From Ampullaceana balthica (lineage: Eukaryota; Mollusca; Gastropoda; Lymnaeidae): a stretch of DNA of 64,000 bases. Made by a program: the position numbers and the translations under genes. The notes under the pieces were generated by a model that saw only the letters and a list, made by a program, of their open reading frames with translations, ran no database searches and had not been told where the DNA came from. Positions within the stretch are counted from its first letter, which is position 1, and each line of letters begins with the position of its first letter. Positions 1-12,358 of the stretch are shown here, piece after piece. The stretch covers positions 72,786-136,785 of the forward strand of contig CALYLW010001394.1 in assembly GCA_944989445.1 (NCBI GenBank), given 5' to 3'.

Positions 1-57
1 ACAAAACGAATATGAGCTCGCCTATAAACCATCCACTCTTCGATCGCACTAAAATGC

Positions 58-737
58 AGCTTGCTATAAAATTTGACAAAAATGAGCTTGCTATAAAATT
101 TGACAAAAATGAGCTTGCTATAAAATTTGACAAAAATGAGCTCGCTATAAAATTTGACAAAAATGAGCTTGCTATAAAATTTGACAAAAATGAGCTTGCT
201 ATAAAATTTGACAAAAATGAGCTCGCTATAAAATTTGACAAAAAATGAGCTCGCTATAAAATTTGACAAAAATGAGCTTGCTATAAAATTTGACAAAAAT
301 GAGCTTGCTATAAAATTTGACAAAAATGAGCTTGCTATAAAATTTGACAAAAAATGTGCTCGCTATAAAATTTGACAAAAAATGAGCTCGCTATAAAATT
401 TGAAAAAAATGAGCTTGCTATAAAATTTGACAAAAATGAGCTTGCTATAAAATTTGACAAAAATGAGCTTGCTATAAAATTTGACAAAAAATGAGCTCGC
501 TATAAAATTTGACAAAAAATGAGCTCGCTATAAAATTTGACAAAAATGAGCTTGCTATAAAATTTGACAAAAATGAGCTTGCTATAAAATTTGACAAAAA
601 TGAGCTTGCTATAAAATTTGACAAAAATGAGCTCGCTATAAAATTTGACAAAAAATGAGCTCACTATAAAATTTGACAAAAATGAGCTTGCTATAAAATT
701 TGACAAAAATGAGCTTGCTATAAAATTTGACAAAAAT
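58..737. repeat. 27-bp minisatellite, about 25 copies
   Basis: The unit contains gagcttgctataaaatttga followed by an A run. Copies differ by T/C (gctt/gctc) and by A-run length. The 27-bp period keeps short reading frames open on both strands, which I regard as artefactual. Confidence 0.97.
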
Positions 738-1196
738 TTAAAAAAAAGATAGACGTGTAGAAATATACTAGCAATTCTCCCGGGATCAACAAGATGAAAT
801 TGGATCCAAATTTAACATTGTTACTCAGATTAATGTAAAAATGTTATATTTTTAAAATAGTTACATATTCAAGGTAAAAATAAAAGAAAACTAAAAGAAA
901 AGTCACTGACTCAGCTTGTTCTCATTAAAGTCGATGTTAATATTATATTTATTAGAAAATTTCCAATCAAACAAATATGGGAGAAATTTAAGAAATTCCC
1001 TTCTACTAATGCTGACTGACTAAAAATGCATTCAAATAAACCACGTTATGTTTATTATAATCTAAATTGATAATATCTGAACCCCGGTCAGTCATCTTTG
1101 AAATGTTATGACACTTGTACAAGTACGTAGTTTGATGCTCATATCTATACCTGCTTACTTGAATGCTCGTAGTAGCGCCTTAAACACAAACTATGG

Positions 1197-1235
<39 letters not shown>

Positions 1236-1448
1236 CAGACAGAGAGAGAGAGCGAGAGAGAGAATGGATGAGTGAAGGAGGATAAAGAGACAGACTTAGA
1301 AAATAGCAAGAGTGTAAAATAAGACCTAGCAAACAATGTTATTCTTTATCTCTTGTATCCGATACTCTTGAATTAATCTGTGAGCACAAAGTGTTCATCT
1401 ATTCTAAACCAACATAATATTTCACATTCAAATATGGGAGCTTACTTA
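738..1448. other. Unassigned AT-rich spacer with a GA microsatellite
   Basis: No gene or mobile-element signature was recognised. A (GA)n tract occupies about 1199-1262, with the sole small open frame opposite it being a low-complexity artefact. Confidence 0.7.
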
Positions 1449-2422
1449 GGGGCCGTCCATAAATGACGTCACGCGATTTTTGCCGATTTTTTACCCCCTT
1501 CCCCCCCCTCGTCACGCGACGTCACAAAAACTTAGACCCCCCCTCTAAAAATACGTCACAAATCTTTGACAAAACAGCAACAAAAAAACAAACAAACAAA
1601 AAAAAACAAAAAAAAACTTTATTTTCTATTTGAAAATAAGTATATTTCAAATCACTTTTATTGTCATTTAAGTATTTATTATTTATTTTGTGAAGATCTA
1701 AATTGTAATATCGTAACCCGCGTGAAGCATTTTTTAAAAACGTTTAACCGGCCTTCAGAAAACGAACTGTTTTAACATCCTTAGATTATATTTTATTTTA
1801 ATGAATACAAATTAAACATTGACTATTGATTGATCATCACGGTTAACGTCTTTGTTTAGAAAAAACTTATTTAAAAATAACATTTTTAAAATGTATTTTT
1901 TTAAAAATCCCTCAATTGACTGACGGGCATCCCGTAAGACAGAGGTCGGCGAACAGAGGTAAATAACCTGAACTGGGGTCAAAAAGGGAATTCTTGGGGG
2001 TAATGCAGACTCATTTGGGACATATAACATACACTACAATCCGCTAGATATATTAAAATACGTCATGTGTACGTGAACGCTTGGAAAATATGCCCATTAT
2101 TAAACAGGTTCCTTCCAGAAAATGCATTTTTTAAAAATTTGACAACTATGTAGATTTCTTACCTACGCACTATATGAAGACACCTAAATCTACCCTACTT
2201 TCATTTATATTGACACGAGTGACAATAATCTTAATCCACATGACTTGTCTTTATCACGTATCATTTCTGTGATATTTAAAATTAATGCCTTAAAAACTGA
2301 GCTAAGAAGAAAAGTTGTTTTGTTCTCCTCTCGAATTGCAATGTCAAGAATTTGATGCATTCAATAAAGTTAATGAATACTTGACTAATTTTAAATGGGC
2401 TCATTTACCATTATATCTAGAA

Positions 2423-2607
2423 CAGTGCTTCTCATACTTTTTAGTATTGCGGACCAGCAGGAATTTTTTCCATTGTACCAGTGAACGGTGCACTATTTTC
2501 CCTGCACTGACAATTTTTTCTGTCCTTTTTTGAGAACATCTGCGGACCGGCAGCGGATGGCCCACGGACTGGCATCGGTCCGCGGACCACCACTTTGAGA
2601 AGCACTG
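2423..2607. mobile_element. hAT-like MITE, 185 bp
   Basis: Ends cagtgcttctca and tgagaagcactg, flanked by an exact 8-bp duplication atctagaa (2415-2422 and 2608-2615). That TSD length and the CAG...CTG ends are typical of hAT. It is nested in the Harbinger-like element. Confidence 0.88.
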
Positions 2608-3037
2608 ATCTAGAAGACTAGAATGACCAGGGGCGTTTTATCAAAAACCATCGAACAATTATATCAAACTTAAAACGTTTTTAATTCTATCAAATAGATC
2701 CCCCCCCTTCCCCTTTTAAAGAAAAAGGATATTCCGTGTCGTTTTGACTTCAAATATCTACACATAATCCTATTCAAATCATTTTTAGACACTTGTCATG
2801 CTTGTAAAACTCACCAGTAGCATTTTCGGGGGGGGGGTGGGGGTGCTAAAGACGCTCCCCCAAATCCCCGAGTCACGTGAGAAGGACCTAGAGTCTGGGG
2901 GGGGGGTAACGCTTACATTAACTTGTATATTTTGTGGTAACGGGCATGAGAGAACCAAACGGAGCTGCGGTTAGATCACAAATACTTTGATGTCAACATC
3001 AAACGACACAGTGTAACAATTTCATATGTTATATTGT

Positions 3038-3143
3038 GGATTCTCAAACTTAAGGATTATAATTAGATTTAATTTTCGTGTCTTTATAGCATACGCCAAC
3101 CAGCGTCTGATGGCCTACCGACCAGCACATTGAGAAGCACTGA
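3038..3143. mobile_element. Decayed relative of the hAT MITE
   Basis: Contains ttctcaaactt on the left and the same tgagaagcactga end on the right, with a diverged, shortened middle. No clean target duplication is visible. Confidence 0.5.
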
Positions 3144-3335
3144 TTTAAAAAAAAAGTCATTAAATAAATTGTAAGCGACCAAATATTTCAGTGGAAGTTT
3201 TATTTAAAGTTACCCTTTTGATGTGACGTCACATTTCTTCAACCCCCCTCCCTCCCCCTCGTCACGCAACGTCACAAAAGTGTGACCCCCTCCCCCCCCC
3301 CTAGGTGCGTGACGTCATTTATGGACGGCCCCTTA

Positions 3336-4617
3336 TCATATTGAACAAGAGCATACACATATTGACATGAGCGACAAGAAGACACCACAACGCCACACTA
3401 AACTTTTAACACGAATTCTTCACGATACCAGCTGTTTACAAGATATTTAAATATAATTTAAATAAGTCATCGTTTATCACTAATTCTGCGTCCATTTTAT
3501 GAGTTAACCATGTGTGATGATACCAAATTATCTCTACGGTTGTAAAGAGTTGTGTCCCATGCGAGCTCACTTGATTTCCTTACCAGTCACAGAGCACATT
3601 GATAAACGGAGGTCAGGAGTGTTCCCGACAGTTATTTACAGCCACAAACATTCAAAAGGAAAAAAATCTAAATGCTGTGTGCTCTCTAATTTTATAGAGT
3701 GGTTGTCCACATTTCCCCGAGGGAACCGAAATTTTCCGGCTACGGGGGTTTTCATTTCTTTTCCGCCGCGTGGACTTCCTACCTAAAAAAGACTGAGACA
3801 GATACGAATGTACCTATGCGTTCATTCCCCCAAGGCTAATTAGGATCAGGTTGGCTCCAAGGACCTGGAGATGAATCAATTCAACGGTCGTGGTATGCAA
3901 ATAGAGTTAAAATTGGAGGTGAAGATGCAAATTTCAATCTGGACTCCGAGTAGTTAAAATTGAATGGCTGTGAATGATTGTGTCTAAGATTCTCTTCGTA
4001 TGGTCAGCTGCATTCCGTGGATAAATGTCCTCAAGCGTGATGGACAATTCCAGAACGAGGACAGAAAATAAATGACCATAAAGGTGATGATCAGAATAGG
4101 GATTACTGATTGAACAATCTTGAACTTGAAAAATGTTGCGATATACATTTGACGGGTTCTCGATTCTCCCAGATGTTTTTAGATGGTAGCAGGTGAGGGG
4201 TGGGGTGGGGGTAGGGAGTGGGGGTTTCGTGGTTCGGTCATCATAAGAAGTTTTCCTGGTCCAATGTATTGATATGTTTCCTAAAATCCATTCCCTCGGT
4301 GATTACCACGTGAAATTGAAATGAGCGGAAGTGGTCGCTGAAATATCATCCTATATAATTAAAGCCAAGTTTCTGTCCTTTCTGTCCCGTCATCTATAGC
4401 GATTGGTCCCTCAAACACATATGACTCCTACAGCCAATCACTAGCGGAGAAAAATTTACATGTTACGCGGAGGTTCAAAACGAGTTATTTTTGGTGCAGT
4501 TTTTTGGTCATAATTCATTATGTTGTTCCCATCTTAAAGTGATGCCTGCCGCTTATTCCAATGAAAATTCTGCTTTTTCCTTGATGGTCCTGGGGAGTAG
4601 TGGCAAGAGTTTTAAGT
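3336..4617. other. Unassigned spacer
   Basis: A 90-codon open frame at 3514-3786 shows no recognisable domain and no splice or promoter context. I see nothing else in this stretch. Confidence 0.5.
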
Positions 4618-4910
4618 GTTGTTTGTTTTTGTTGCTGTTATTGTTGTTGTTGTTTTGTTGTTGTTGTTTTTTGTTGTTGTTTTGTAGTTGTTGTTTTGTG
4701 GTTGTTGTTATTGTTGTTGTTTTGTTGTTGTTGTAGTTGTTGTTTTGTTGTTGTTTTGTTGTTGTTTTGCTGTTGTTGTTGTTTTTGCTTTGTTGTTGTT
4801 GTTTTGTTTTTGGTGCTGTCGTTGTTGTTTTTGTTGTTGTTGTTGCTGTTGTTGCTGCTGTTGTTGCTGCTGTTGTTGTTTTTGTTGTTTTTGCTGTTTT
4901 TGTTGTCCAC
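4618..4910. repeat. Imperfect (TTG)n microsatellite
   Basis: About 290 bp of TTG triplets with TTTG and TGC interruptions. It gives overlapping poly-Val/Leu/Cys or poly-Gln/Asn/Thr frames in all phases, none credible. Confidence 0.97.
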
Positions 4911-5227
4911 ATCCCTTGCCCTGCGACGACAATGTCCCGCAAACGCTTCAGCATAACAACTACCAAAACATAGCGTCCATGAACTTCACAGGTCACCCTA
5001 CAGTTATCCCCGTCCTTGGGCGGGCTTTGTTACTAGTCTTTAAATATATGATGATAAAAATCGTTATTTTCAGCCAATTTTCACTCCATTATTTGTTAGA
5101 AGATAATGTGCAGAACCCTTCAGTTCATTATAATAATTGGTAGGTGCAATGACACAACTAGGGTCAAAATAAACTGAGTCCATAGCGTAGACATGGTTAA
5201 TCCCTTGCGCTGGCGTAATTTTGGTTA

Positions 5228-5648
5228 GGGGCCGTCCATAAATGGCGTCAAGCGATTTTGGCCGATTTGACATCCACCTCCCCCCCCCTCGTCACACTTC
5301 GTCACTAAAACTTAGACCCCCTACAATATTACGTCACAAAGCTTTGACACCCCCCTAAAAGCCGTATTTTCTAATTGAAAATTAGCATTTTTCAAATAAC
5401 TTTTTTTTGTCATTTAACTATGTATTTAGTTTACGACTGCACTCTTATAGCGTAACACACGTGAGGCCATTGAAAACGTCATTAAATAAATAAAAATCAA
5501 TCAAATATGTAAGTGGAACTTTTATTTAAAGTTTGCGCGTTTTGCTGTGACGTCACATTTCTTAAACACCCCCTCCCCAAAGTCACACATCGTCACAAAT
5601 GCGTGACCCCCTCCTCCCCAGGATTGTGACGTCATATATGGACGCCCC
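5228..5648. mobile_element. Harbinger-like MITE, copy 2 (421 bp)
   Basis: Same ends as the element at 1449 (ggggccgtccataaatggcg; mirrored gtcatatatggacgcccc), flanked by TTA on both sides. Internal TGACGTCA is retained near the right end. It is probably an internally shortened sibling. Confidence 0.82.
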
Positions 5649-5650
5649 TT

Positions 5651-5792
5651 AGTGTTATCTCTTTTTCTCGCAGTGGCGTAACTAGGTTCAGTGTCACCCC
5701 TTTCATTGGCATTGACGTAACTAGGGTTAGTGTTATCTCTTTCATTATCAGTGGCGTAACTAGTGTTAGTGTCACCCCTTTCACTCGCAGGT
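5651..5792. repeat. 39-bp tandem repeat, 3.6 copies
   Basis: Units alternate between agtgttatctc and agtgtcacccc beginnings and share gtaactag. Confidence 0.85.
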
Positions 5793-6074
5793 GCACATCG
5801 AATTTTAAACATTGAAATGGATGTGCACCAACGTCCAGGTTCAATAATTTATTTACCTTTGTGGATCACTGACCTTAGGAGTCTGCAGATCATTTTGTTT
5901 TCATTCCCCCCTATCAGTCCATCTCCAGGTGGCGCCACATGTCATGCTGAGGGCAGGAGTCCTCATCCAGGCGGGCCCTAACATGAAATTCTCGTGGCTA
6001 CTCGTTCGCAACGCCATAAATAATTGCTGACAGAAAAGTAATCCCTGAATCGTTCATCGTGAGTGGGCCTCTGT

Positions 6075-6345
6075 GTTGACAGTTATGTCGACCTGGCTGT
6101 TACATGTTGACAAGTTATGTGGACCTGGCTGTTACATGTTGACAAGTAACGACGACCTGGCTGTTACATGTTGACAAGTAACGACGACCTGGCTGTTATA
6201 TGTTGACAAGTTATGTGGACCTGGCTGTTACATGTTGACAAGTTATGTGGACATGGCTGTTACATGTTGACAAGTTATGTGGACCTGGCTGCTACATGGT
6301 GACAAGTTATGTGGATCTAGCTGTTACATGGTGACAAGTTATGCA
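6075..6345. repeat. 32-bp minisatellite, about 8 copies
   Basis: Unit core gttatgtggacctggctgtt followed by acatgttgacaa; several copies have acgacg instead of atgtgg. Confidence 0.93.
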
Positions 6346-6397
6346 GCCCAGGCTAATCTGCTTTGACTCCGTTTAACGGAGATAACAACATCGTTAG

Positions 6398-6489
6398 GTT
6401 TGGGCTACAGTCAGTACAGAGTTTGTGCTACAGTCAGTACAGAGTTTGGGTTACAGTCAGTACATAGTTTGGGCTACAGTCAGTACAGA
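6398..6489. repeat. 23-bp tandem repeat, 4 copies
   Basis: Unit gtttgggctacagtcagtac plus aga. A short tRNA-like stretch (gggttcaagctcc) follows at about 6507, too short to call a SINE. Confidence 0.85.
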
Positions 6490-7035
6490 AAGCGGAAGGT
6501 CCTGGGTTCAAGCTCCAGCAAAAATACATAATTTTTTTTATTTTTAAAAATGTTTGTTTGTGCCCGTTCTTTTTCCCCTTTTTGTGAACATGGCTCACCC
6601 TCACTAGGGTCGGCCAATCACAGTTTATGATTGGCAAGCTAATGTGGTGAAGGGTGGTGGGCAGGTACATAACCTTAGTGAGATTGTCTCGAGACCAACT
6701 ATGCGTCGTTGGTCCCCCCACGCCCTTCTGACGTTCACTCGGGTTGTTTTGATTTCTTCGCGCTGTAGTTTGTCTCCGTTCCCCCCTCCCCCCCCCCTTT
6801 TCTTTGCAGTATCCATGAGCAAGTCTGTGGCGTATGCTACGCTGCCGTGGGGCGTATCTAGTTTACCTTGATTAACTTGAATTTTTAACTAAAATTCTAA
6901 TTGGTCTACTTTCTCCAAAGCAACCACCGTAAGCAATGGGTCGGAATCACGTGGTACTAATAATTTATTTCAGATTAGAAAAAAAAACAACAAACAAACA
7001 AACAAGTAAACTGATGAAAACCTCTCACCAACCAG

Positions 7036-7111
7036 TCTGTGTCTGGCTCTGGTTCCACCAGTCTGTGTCTGGCTCTGGTTCCACCAGTCTGTGTCTGGCT
7101 CTGGTTCCACC
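7036..7111. repeat. 27-bp tandem repeat, 3 copies
   Basis: Unit core ccagtctgtgtctggctctg; period 27 bp. Confidence 0.85.
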
Positions 7112-7309
7112 AGTACGTCATTTTGAGGCGTTTGTTTGCGTGATCAGTCATTTTGTTTGCGTAGATCTCAAAGGGAAATAACCCGCCATCAAGGGGCACA
7201 ACCCCAGGGCTTATTTACCCGTTGCCAAACCTCAAAATATGCTTGTCTCATGAGTGCGACTTACGGTCAATCAACAGGTGCAAAGTCATTAAGGAACAGG
7301 TAACCCAAA

Positions 7310-7560
7310 TTAAACCCCTGACCAGAATATACCTGGGGCTATTCTGGCCTACCTGACCAGAATATACCTGGGGCTATTCTGACCTACTTGACCAGAATAT
7401 ACATGGGGCTATTCTAGCCTACCTGACCAGAATATACCTGGGGCTATACCATGTTCACGTATTGAAATATACATGGGGCTATTCTAGCCCACCTGACTAG
7501 AATATACCTGGGGCTATTCTGGCCTACTTGACCAGAATATACATGGGGCTATTCTAGCCT
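7310..7560. repeat. 35-bp minisatellite, about 7 copies
   Basis: Unit core gaccagaatatacctggggc; copies vary at tac(c/a)tgg and one copy is disrupted near 7450. Confidence 0.88.
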
Positions 7561-7603
7561 AGGCCAGGATAGCCCCGGTTATACCCTGATTTGGAATTTA
7601 ATC

Positions 7604-7782
7604 TGGCCTGTAACATCGACAGTGTAATCTGGCCTGTAACATCGGCAGTGTAATCTGGCCTGTAACATCGGCAGTGTAATCTGGCCTGTAACATCGGCAG
7701 TGTAATCTGGCCTGTAACATCGGCAGTGTAATCTGGCCTGTAACATCGGCAGTGTAATCTGGCCTGTAACACCGGCAGTGTT
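7604..7782. repeat. 26-bp minisatellite, 7 copies
   Basis: Unit core aatctggcctgtaacatcgg; almost identical copies. Confidence 0.93.
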
Positions 7783-8246
7783 CAATGAAATGGCGGACGG
7801 ACAGAGTAAATCCTTAGGTTCGCGTCCAGTTAGTCTGTTGTTCGTGTTCTTGGAACACATTCTGTCAAGGAATACCACAGGCCGTTCTTCCATTTAATTT
7901 ATATACCCGTTGGTTGCAATCAGAAGATTAGCTTGGATATTTTGCACACGGGAACAAACTATTAACATTTGCGGATTCCTCCCCCCTCCTACCCCGGTAT
8001 TAATCTCATGATTCAGATACATTAAGTACGATACATGTATATCTTAGTGGATTAAAGAATAGTTAGGAATTGCATTTTAAAATGGACAACAAACAAATGT
8101 ATTGAAAGTGACAATTTACTGAAATTATATCATATTATGTCTCGCTTAGTATCACAAAGTCCACATTAAATGTTATTTTTAAAAAAAATAATTCCATTAT
8201 CACAAAATGGTTAATGACGTGATCAATTAATTAAAAAAAACTCAAC

Positions 8247-8608
8247 ACTATGTTTCTATTTGAACAGTATATAAACACACACTATGTTTCTATTTGAACA
8301 GTATATAAACACACACTATGTTTCTATTTGAACAGTATATAAACACACACTATGTTTCTATTTGAACAGTATATAAACACACACTATGTTTCTATTTGAA
8401 CAGTATATAAACACACACTATGTTTCTATTTGAACAGTATATAAACACACACTATGTTTCTATTTGAACAGTATATAAACACACACTATGTTTCTATTTG
8501 AACAGTATATAAACACACACTATGTTTCTATTTGAACAGTATATAAACACACACTATGTTTCTATTTGAACAGTATATAAACACACACTATGTTTCTATT
8601 TGAACAGT
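8247..8608. repeat. 34-bp minisatellite, 10-11 copies
   Basis: Unit core actatgtttctatttgaaca; copies look essentially identical, so recent expansion or homogenisation is likely. Confidence 0.95.
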
Positions 8609-8617
8609 AAGTAGAAG

Positions 8618-9137
8618 ATAATTTTTCCATTCGACTAGGAGTCTATCAACGATTAACCTTTTGAGGCTTCCATTCGACTAGGAGTCTATCAACGATGAAC
8701 CTTTTGAGGCTTCCATTCGACTAGGAGTCTATCAACGATGAACCTTTTGAGGTTTCCATTCAACTAGGAGTCTATCAACGATGAACCTTTTGAGGTTTCC
8801 ATTCGACTAGGAGTCTATCAACGATGAACCTTTTGAGGCTTCCATTCGACTAGGAGTCTATTAACGATGAACCTTTTGAGGTTTCCATTCAACTAGGGGA
8901 CGCGGTGGTCACGGGTTCGAATCCGTGTGAAGGCAAGGGTCCCTGAGTCACCCCGCTCCGAATGGGTACCTAACATAGTTAGGCGGCTGGGTAATGCGTG
9001 GAACCCACAAAGCCGTGGCCTGTGAATGCTGCATCACTTGCCAACAGATCATCTGTCATGGTCTGTGGACGCAACTATCTTCTGCATAGAAGGAGAAAGA
9101 CAGAGTCTATCAACGATGAACCTTTTGAGGTTTCCAG
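8618..9137. repeat. 43-bp minisatellite interrupted by a SINE
   Basis: Unit contains ccattcgactaggagtctat and gatgaaccttttgagg. Six copies precede and part of one copy follows the insertion at about 8897-9101. Confidence 0.92.
8897..9101 (+). mobile_element. tRNA-derived SINE
   Basis: Carries an exact Pol III B-box GGTTCGAATCC at about 8921 and a conserved-looking core (gaatgggtacctaacatag). Its 3' end, ctatcttctgcatagaagga, closely matches the 3' tail of LINE-A (for example near 62537). The A-box half is poorly preserved. It sits inside the 43-bp array, whose phase resumes after it. Confidence 0.82.
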
Positions 9138-9344
9138 CGTCTTCTGAATATAATACCGTCTTAAAATGATTCATTTACAGTTTTTTTTATTTGGGAAAAA
9201 TAAATACTAATAAATTTCTACTACTAATAATAATTTGTACCATGGACCATTGACATCCAGAAATTGTATGCCCGAACAAGCTATTACCATCATCTGTAAT
9301 GGAGCCATCCAGGGGCTTCAAGATCCATTACTGGTCAACATTTA

Positions 9345-9660
9345 AAATTGACAAGAGTAACATCATTAGTTAAATCAACAAACCTAGAGACACTAGAAGA
9401 TTATAGAAAAAAAAATGAAAGTAGTTATTTAAATAATATTTAAGGCAATAAATTCTAGCTTGGAAAGACAACACGAGATTCAAAGATAATTTAATACAGG
9501 ACTTAAGGATAAAACACTTCTCTTGTTCCATGTACTTACATACAATAACAAACATACACAGATCCTTCTTCTTCCCGTCTGGTATTCGGGCGTGTTAGGG
9601 GTTGCCTTGAACAAACCAGGAAAAGAAACACTATTAACATTCAACACATCACAAAATCTG
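9345..9660 (+). pseudogene. Decayed LINE-A 3' fragment
   Basis: Contains aacatcattagttaaatcaa and tagagacactagaag, then cttcttcccgtctggtattc. These match the 3' part of the LINE-A RT frame at 61551 (…LVKSLNLETLEDRR… and FFPSGIRAWN). Frames are broken and part is deleted. Confidence 0.75.
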
Positions 9661-9789
9661 TGGCCCGGGGAGGGGGGTTGGTTATATTTTTTTTTATAGA
9701 GAACGTGTCCTTGGTTGACAACATTAGCATTAATTTAGAAAAAAAGGAAAAGCCAACAACAAAATCAAAATTTTTTTAATTGTGGGGGG

Positions 9790-10645
9790 GGGGTCGTCCA
9801 TAAATGACGTCACGCGATTTTGAACCAATTTTCACCCCCTCCCCCTCGTCACAAAAGTTAGACCCCCCCCCATCCAAAATTACGTCACAAAGCTTTGCAA
9901 TCTCCCACCCCCATTAAAGCCGTATTTTCTATTGGAAAATGAGCATGTTTCAAATCACTTTTTACCACGTTTTTATTAACTGGCTTTCGTTCCTGTTTGT
10001 TGGTTGGTTTTTTGGTTGGTTTGTTGGTTGGTTTGTTGCTTGGTTTGTTGGTTTGTCCAAGATTTTTTCAAATCTGCCAACGTAAAATTCAACCACTTCT
10101 GATGGTCCTAGAGATCTGAAAATTTTACCACAGATAGATCATGGATGACAATGCATTGTTTCAAAATTTCAGATCGATCGAATGTACCGTTATTAAATTA
10201 TTGAACTTTTTAGTTTATCTTAGTCTATATATAAGCATCTGTACCGTCTGCTTTTGTTGACATCCGTGAGTTCATCCCGTGACCACATCACAATGTTTTT
10301 AAAACGTTGGGCGGGCGTTTGGTAAAAAAAATAGAGGTAAAAAAATATTTTAAAAAACCAGGTTGTCATAAGTTGACTAAAAAGAATAAAATAAATTTTA
10401 TAAGCTAAAACTTATTCGTTCAAGTACTTCGATTTAATATGACTAAAAACGAGACTAACACCGGTGAAGCCATGTAAAATGTCATTAAGTAAACTGTAAG
10501 CAATCAAACATTAAGTAGAACTTTTATTTAAAGTTGCGTGTTTTGACATGGCGTCACAATTCTTAACACCCCCCTTATCACACATCGTCACAAATGTGTT
10601 ACCCCCTCCCCCCATCTAGGTGTGACGTCATTTATGGACGGCCCC
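9790..10645. mobile_element. Harbinger-like MITE, copy 3 (about 856 bp)
   Basis: Ends ggggtcgtccataaatgacg and cgtcatttatggacggcccc; right flank TTA, left boundary blurred by a G run. TGACGTCA is present at both ends. The interior (about 10081-10205) shares a 120-130 bp block with 15375-15500. Confidence 0.78.
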
Positions 10646-11633
10646 TTATGGTGGACACTACATGGGCACTAAGATGGATTCGTTTTAGTTTTAAGTTTAA
10701 ACAAATACTTAGACTTAGGTTCCATTAAGAGTAATTATCGTTAAATCGACACTAATCAAGTTTTATGACAGTGCTACTCTAAAAATTCAGTAATCATGAA
10801 ATTGGAATTAGTATTAGCATAGAAATTACACATTTTAGTCTAAATTGAGTGATATCGGCTATTATTTAGTCTACAACGGGCTCCGACAAGCCGTGCGTAT
10901 AATGCTCGGCGTTATTCTCACGGCCATAACCGTGCGGATAATCACTTTGTTTTTTTTTAGTTACCGGAAATTTATTTAACTTAGAATTGAAGATAGCTAC
11001 ACCTTTCAAAATAGTTTTTCTTAGTTTTCCCGATGATAACCAGAATATTATTATAAGGGTTATATTTCATTTTTAAAAATAGGACATAAGTATTAGGCGT
11101 AAAAAGTGACAATGATAGGGCCATTATGAGCTAAAACAAATTAGAGTTATATTTATTTGAAATCGATCATGAATATTAATATATTATATTTGTGTGTAGG
11201 CCTACTTAGTGTCGTAGCAGGTGAGTCTCACTCTTAGTCTCTTAGTAACTCTTTCTCACTGACTCAGTCTTTCTCTTGACTCTTACTCGACTGTTACTTT
11301 ACTAACTTTACTTTACTTCTTTACTACTTTACTCTAACTAGTCTAACTCTAACTTTACTTTACTAACACTGAGTGTAACACTAACTAACTCTAACTACTT
11401 TAAAATACTTACTGATTACTGTTACTACTTAATAATAGTTACTAATCTTACTTAAGTTACTTACATTTGATAATTGATATATTAATAAAATAAATAATAT
11501 TTATTTCTTTATTATGAACAATACAATACTCAATACTGACAATACTGTCACACTACTGAGTCTACTGTGTTAAGTTTAAATTTCAGTCAGTTATTTTAAA
11601 TTAAAGTACTCTAATTACTAATTACAGTACTTT
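10646..11633. other. Unassigned AT-rich spacer
   Basis: The second half is low-complexity act/taact sequence. No gene, inverted-repeat ends or tandem array clear enough to call. Confidence 0.6.
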
Positions 11634-11648
11634 AGTAAGGCAGGTCTG

Positions 11649-12358
11649 TCGAAAAAGGGTTTGGCCTCTACGTGGCTCCACAGACGAGTAGTGTTAGGGT
11701 TGGGGAGCTGACCGCAACCTGAAACTGACAACTCCTGGCAGGCAATGCCCAAGTCCGATATGTAAGGTGTTAGGTGCTAGACACATATGATTATAGTCAC
11801 TGTATGATTGTATGGATCTTAGGCAGAGCATCAGAGGCAATGCCGATGATGAAAAACAACAGTACCCGTTGAGGGTCGGGTTATTCCGAAGCCACCATTT
11901 CGTCCCCCTCATTTTCCTAGCAACGCCATTGAGCGGTGCTAATTTAGGGCCAGGAGCGCCAGTACGGATTAGCAAAAGGTACAGTGAAGAACGTAGCGGA
12001 CGCCAGCTCTGAGGAAACATTCCAGTTGGGGGTTATACCCTAGGTAGGTCATTGATGATCCCCCGCTTTGCAGCAGTCCTAACCATAGAGACTTGTATGC
12101 TTTGCCGGGGTGGCGCTGAATTGGTAGCGAGTCGATGTAGGGAAAATTTCACCCCTCCTTGTGAGGTCACTTTAATGGGAGGCATTTTCGACTTGGATGC
12201 CCAGGTGGCCGCTTCAGAAGCGACTGTTTTGGGGCAGGGGGGGGTCTCTCAGTTGTTAGGTCCCTTAGGGGGCGAGAGAGCTGAGGGGGGTTTCCGGGAA
12301 GACCCATGAAGAACATTAGGCCTGGGGCTGCTGATTTTCTTCCAAATGTAGGATATTG
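11649..12358. mobile_element. 710-bp GC-richer insert with 15-bp target duplication
   Basis: Flanked by an exact duplication agtaaggcaggtctg (11634-11648 and 12359-12373). This TSD length fits LINE-type retroposition. The interior is markedly richer in G+C than its surroundings. Two open frames of 85 and 108 codons, on opposite strands, show no domain I recognise. It could be a SINE, a retropseudogene or a LINE fragment; no poly-A tail is evident. Confidence 0.7.

Larger units (their letters stand above)
1449..3332. mobile_element. PIF/Harbinger-like non-autonomous element, copy 1 (1.9 kb)
   Basis: Terminal inverted repeats beginning ggggccgtccataaatgacg at the left, mirrored at the right (cgtcatttatggacggcccc). 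Both ends are flanked by TTA, the 3-bp target duplication typical of Harbinger elements. Each end carries the CRE-like palindrome TGACGTCA. No transposase is readable. The interior holds one complete and one decayed hAT MITE. Confidence 0.8.

Noticed and set aside
3514..3786. 90-codon frame as a small gene
   Set aside because: No domain, no splice signals or promoter, and transposon-rich surroundings.
4553..5143. Poly-Gln/Asn or poly-Val/Cys frames
   Set aside because: All six frames are open because of the (TTG)n microsatellite; low complexity.
8905..8960. tRNA gene
   Set aside because: Only the B-box half is convincing and it is fused to a SINE core and LINE-like tail; no cloverleaf with anticodon arm.
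11694..12309. Two open frames of 108 (-) and 85 (+) codons
   Set aside because: Inside the 710-bp insert, no recognisable domain, opposite strands; not supported as genes.
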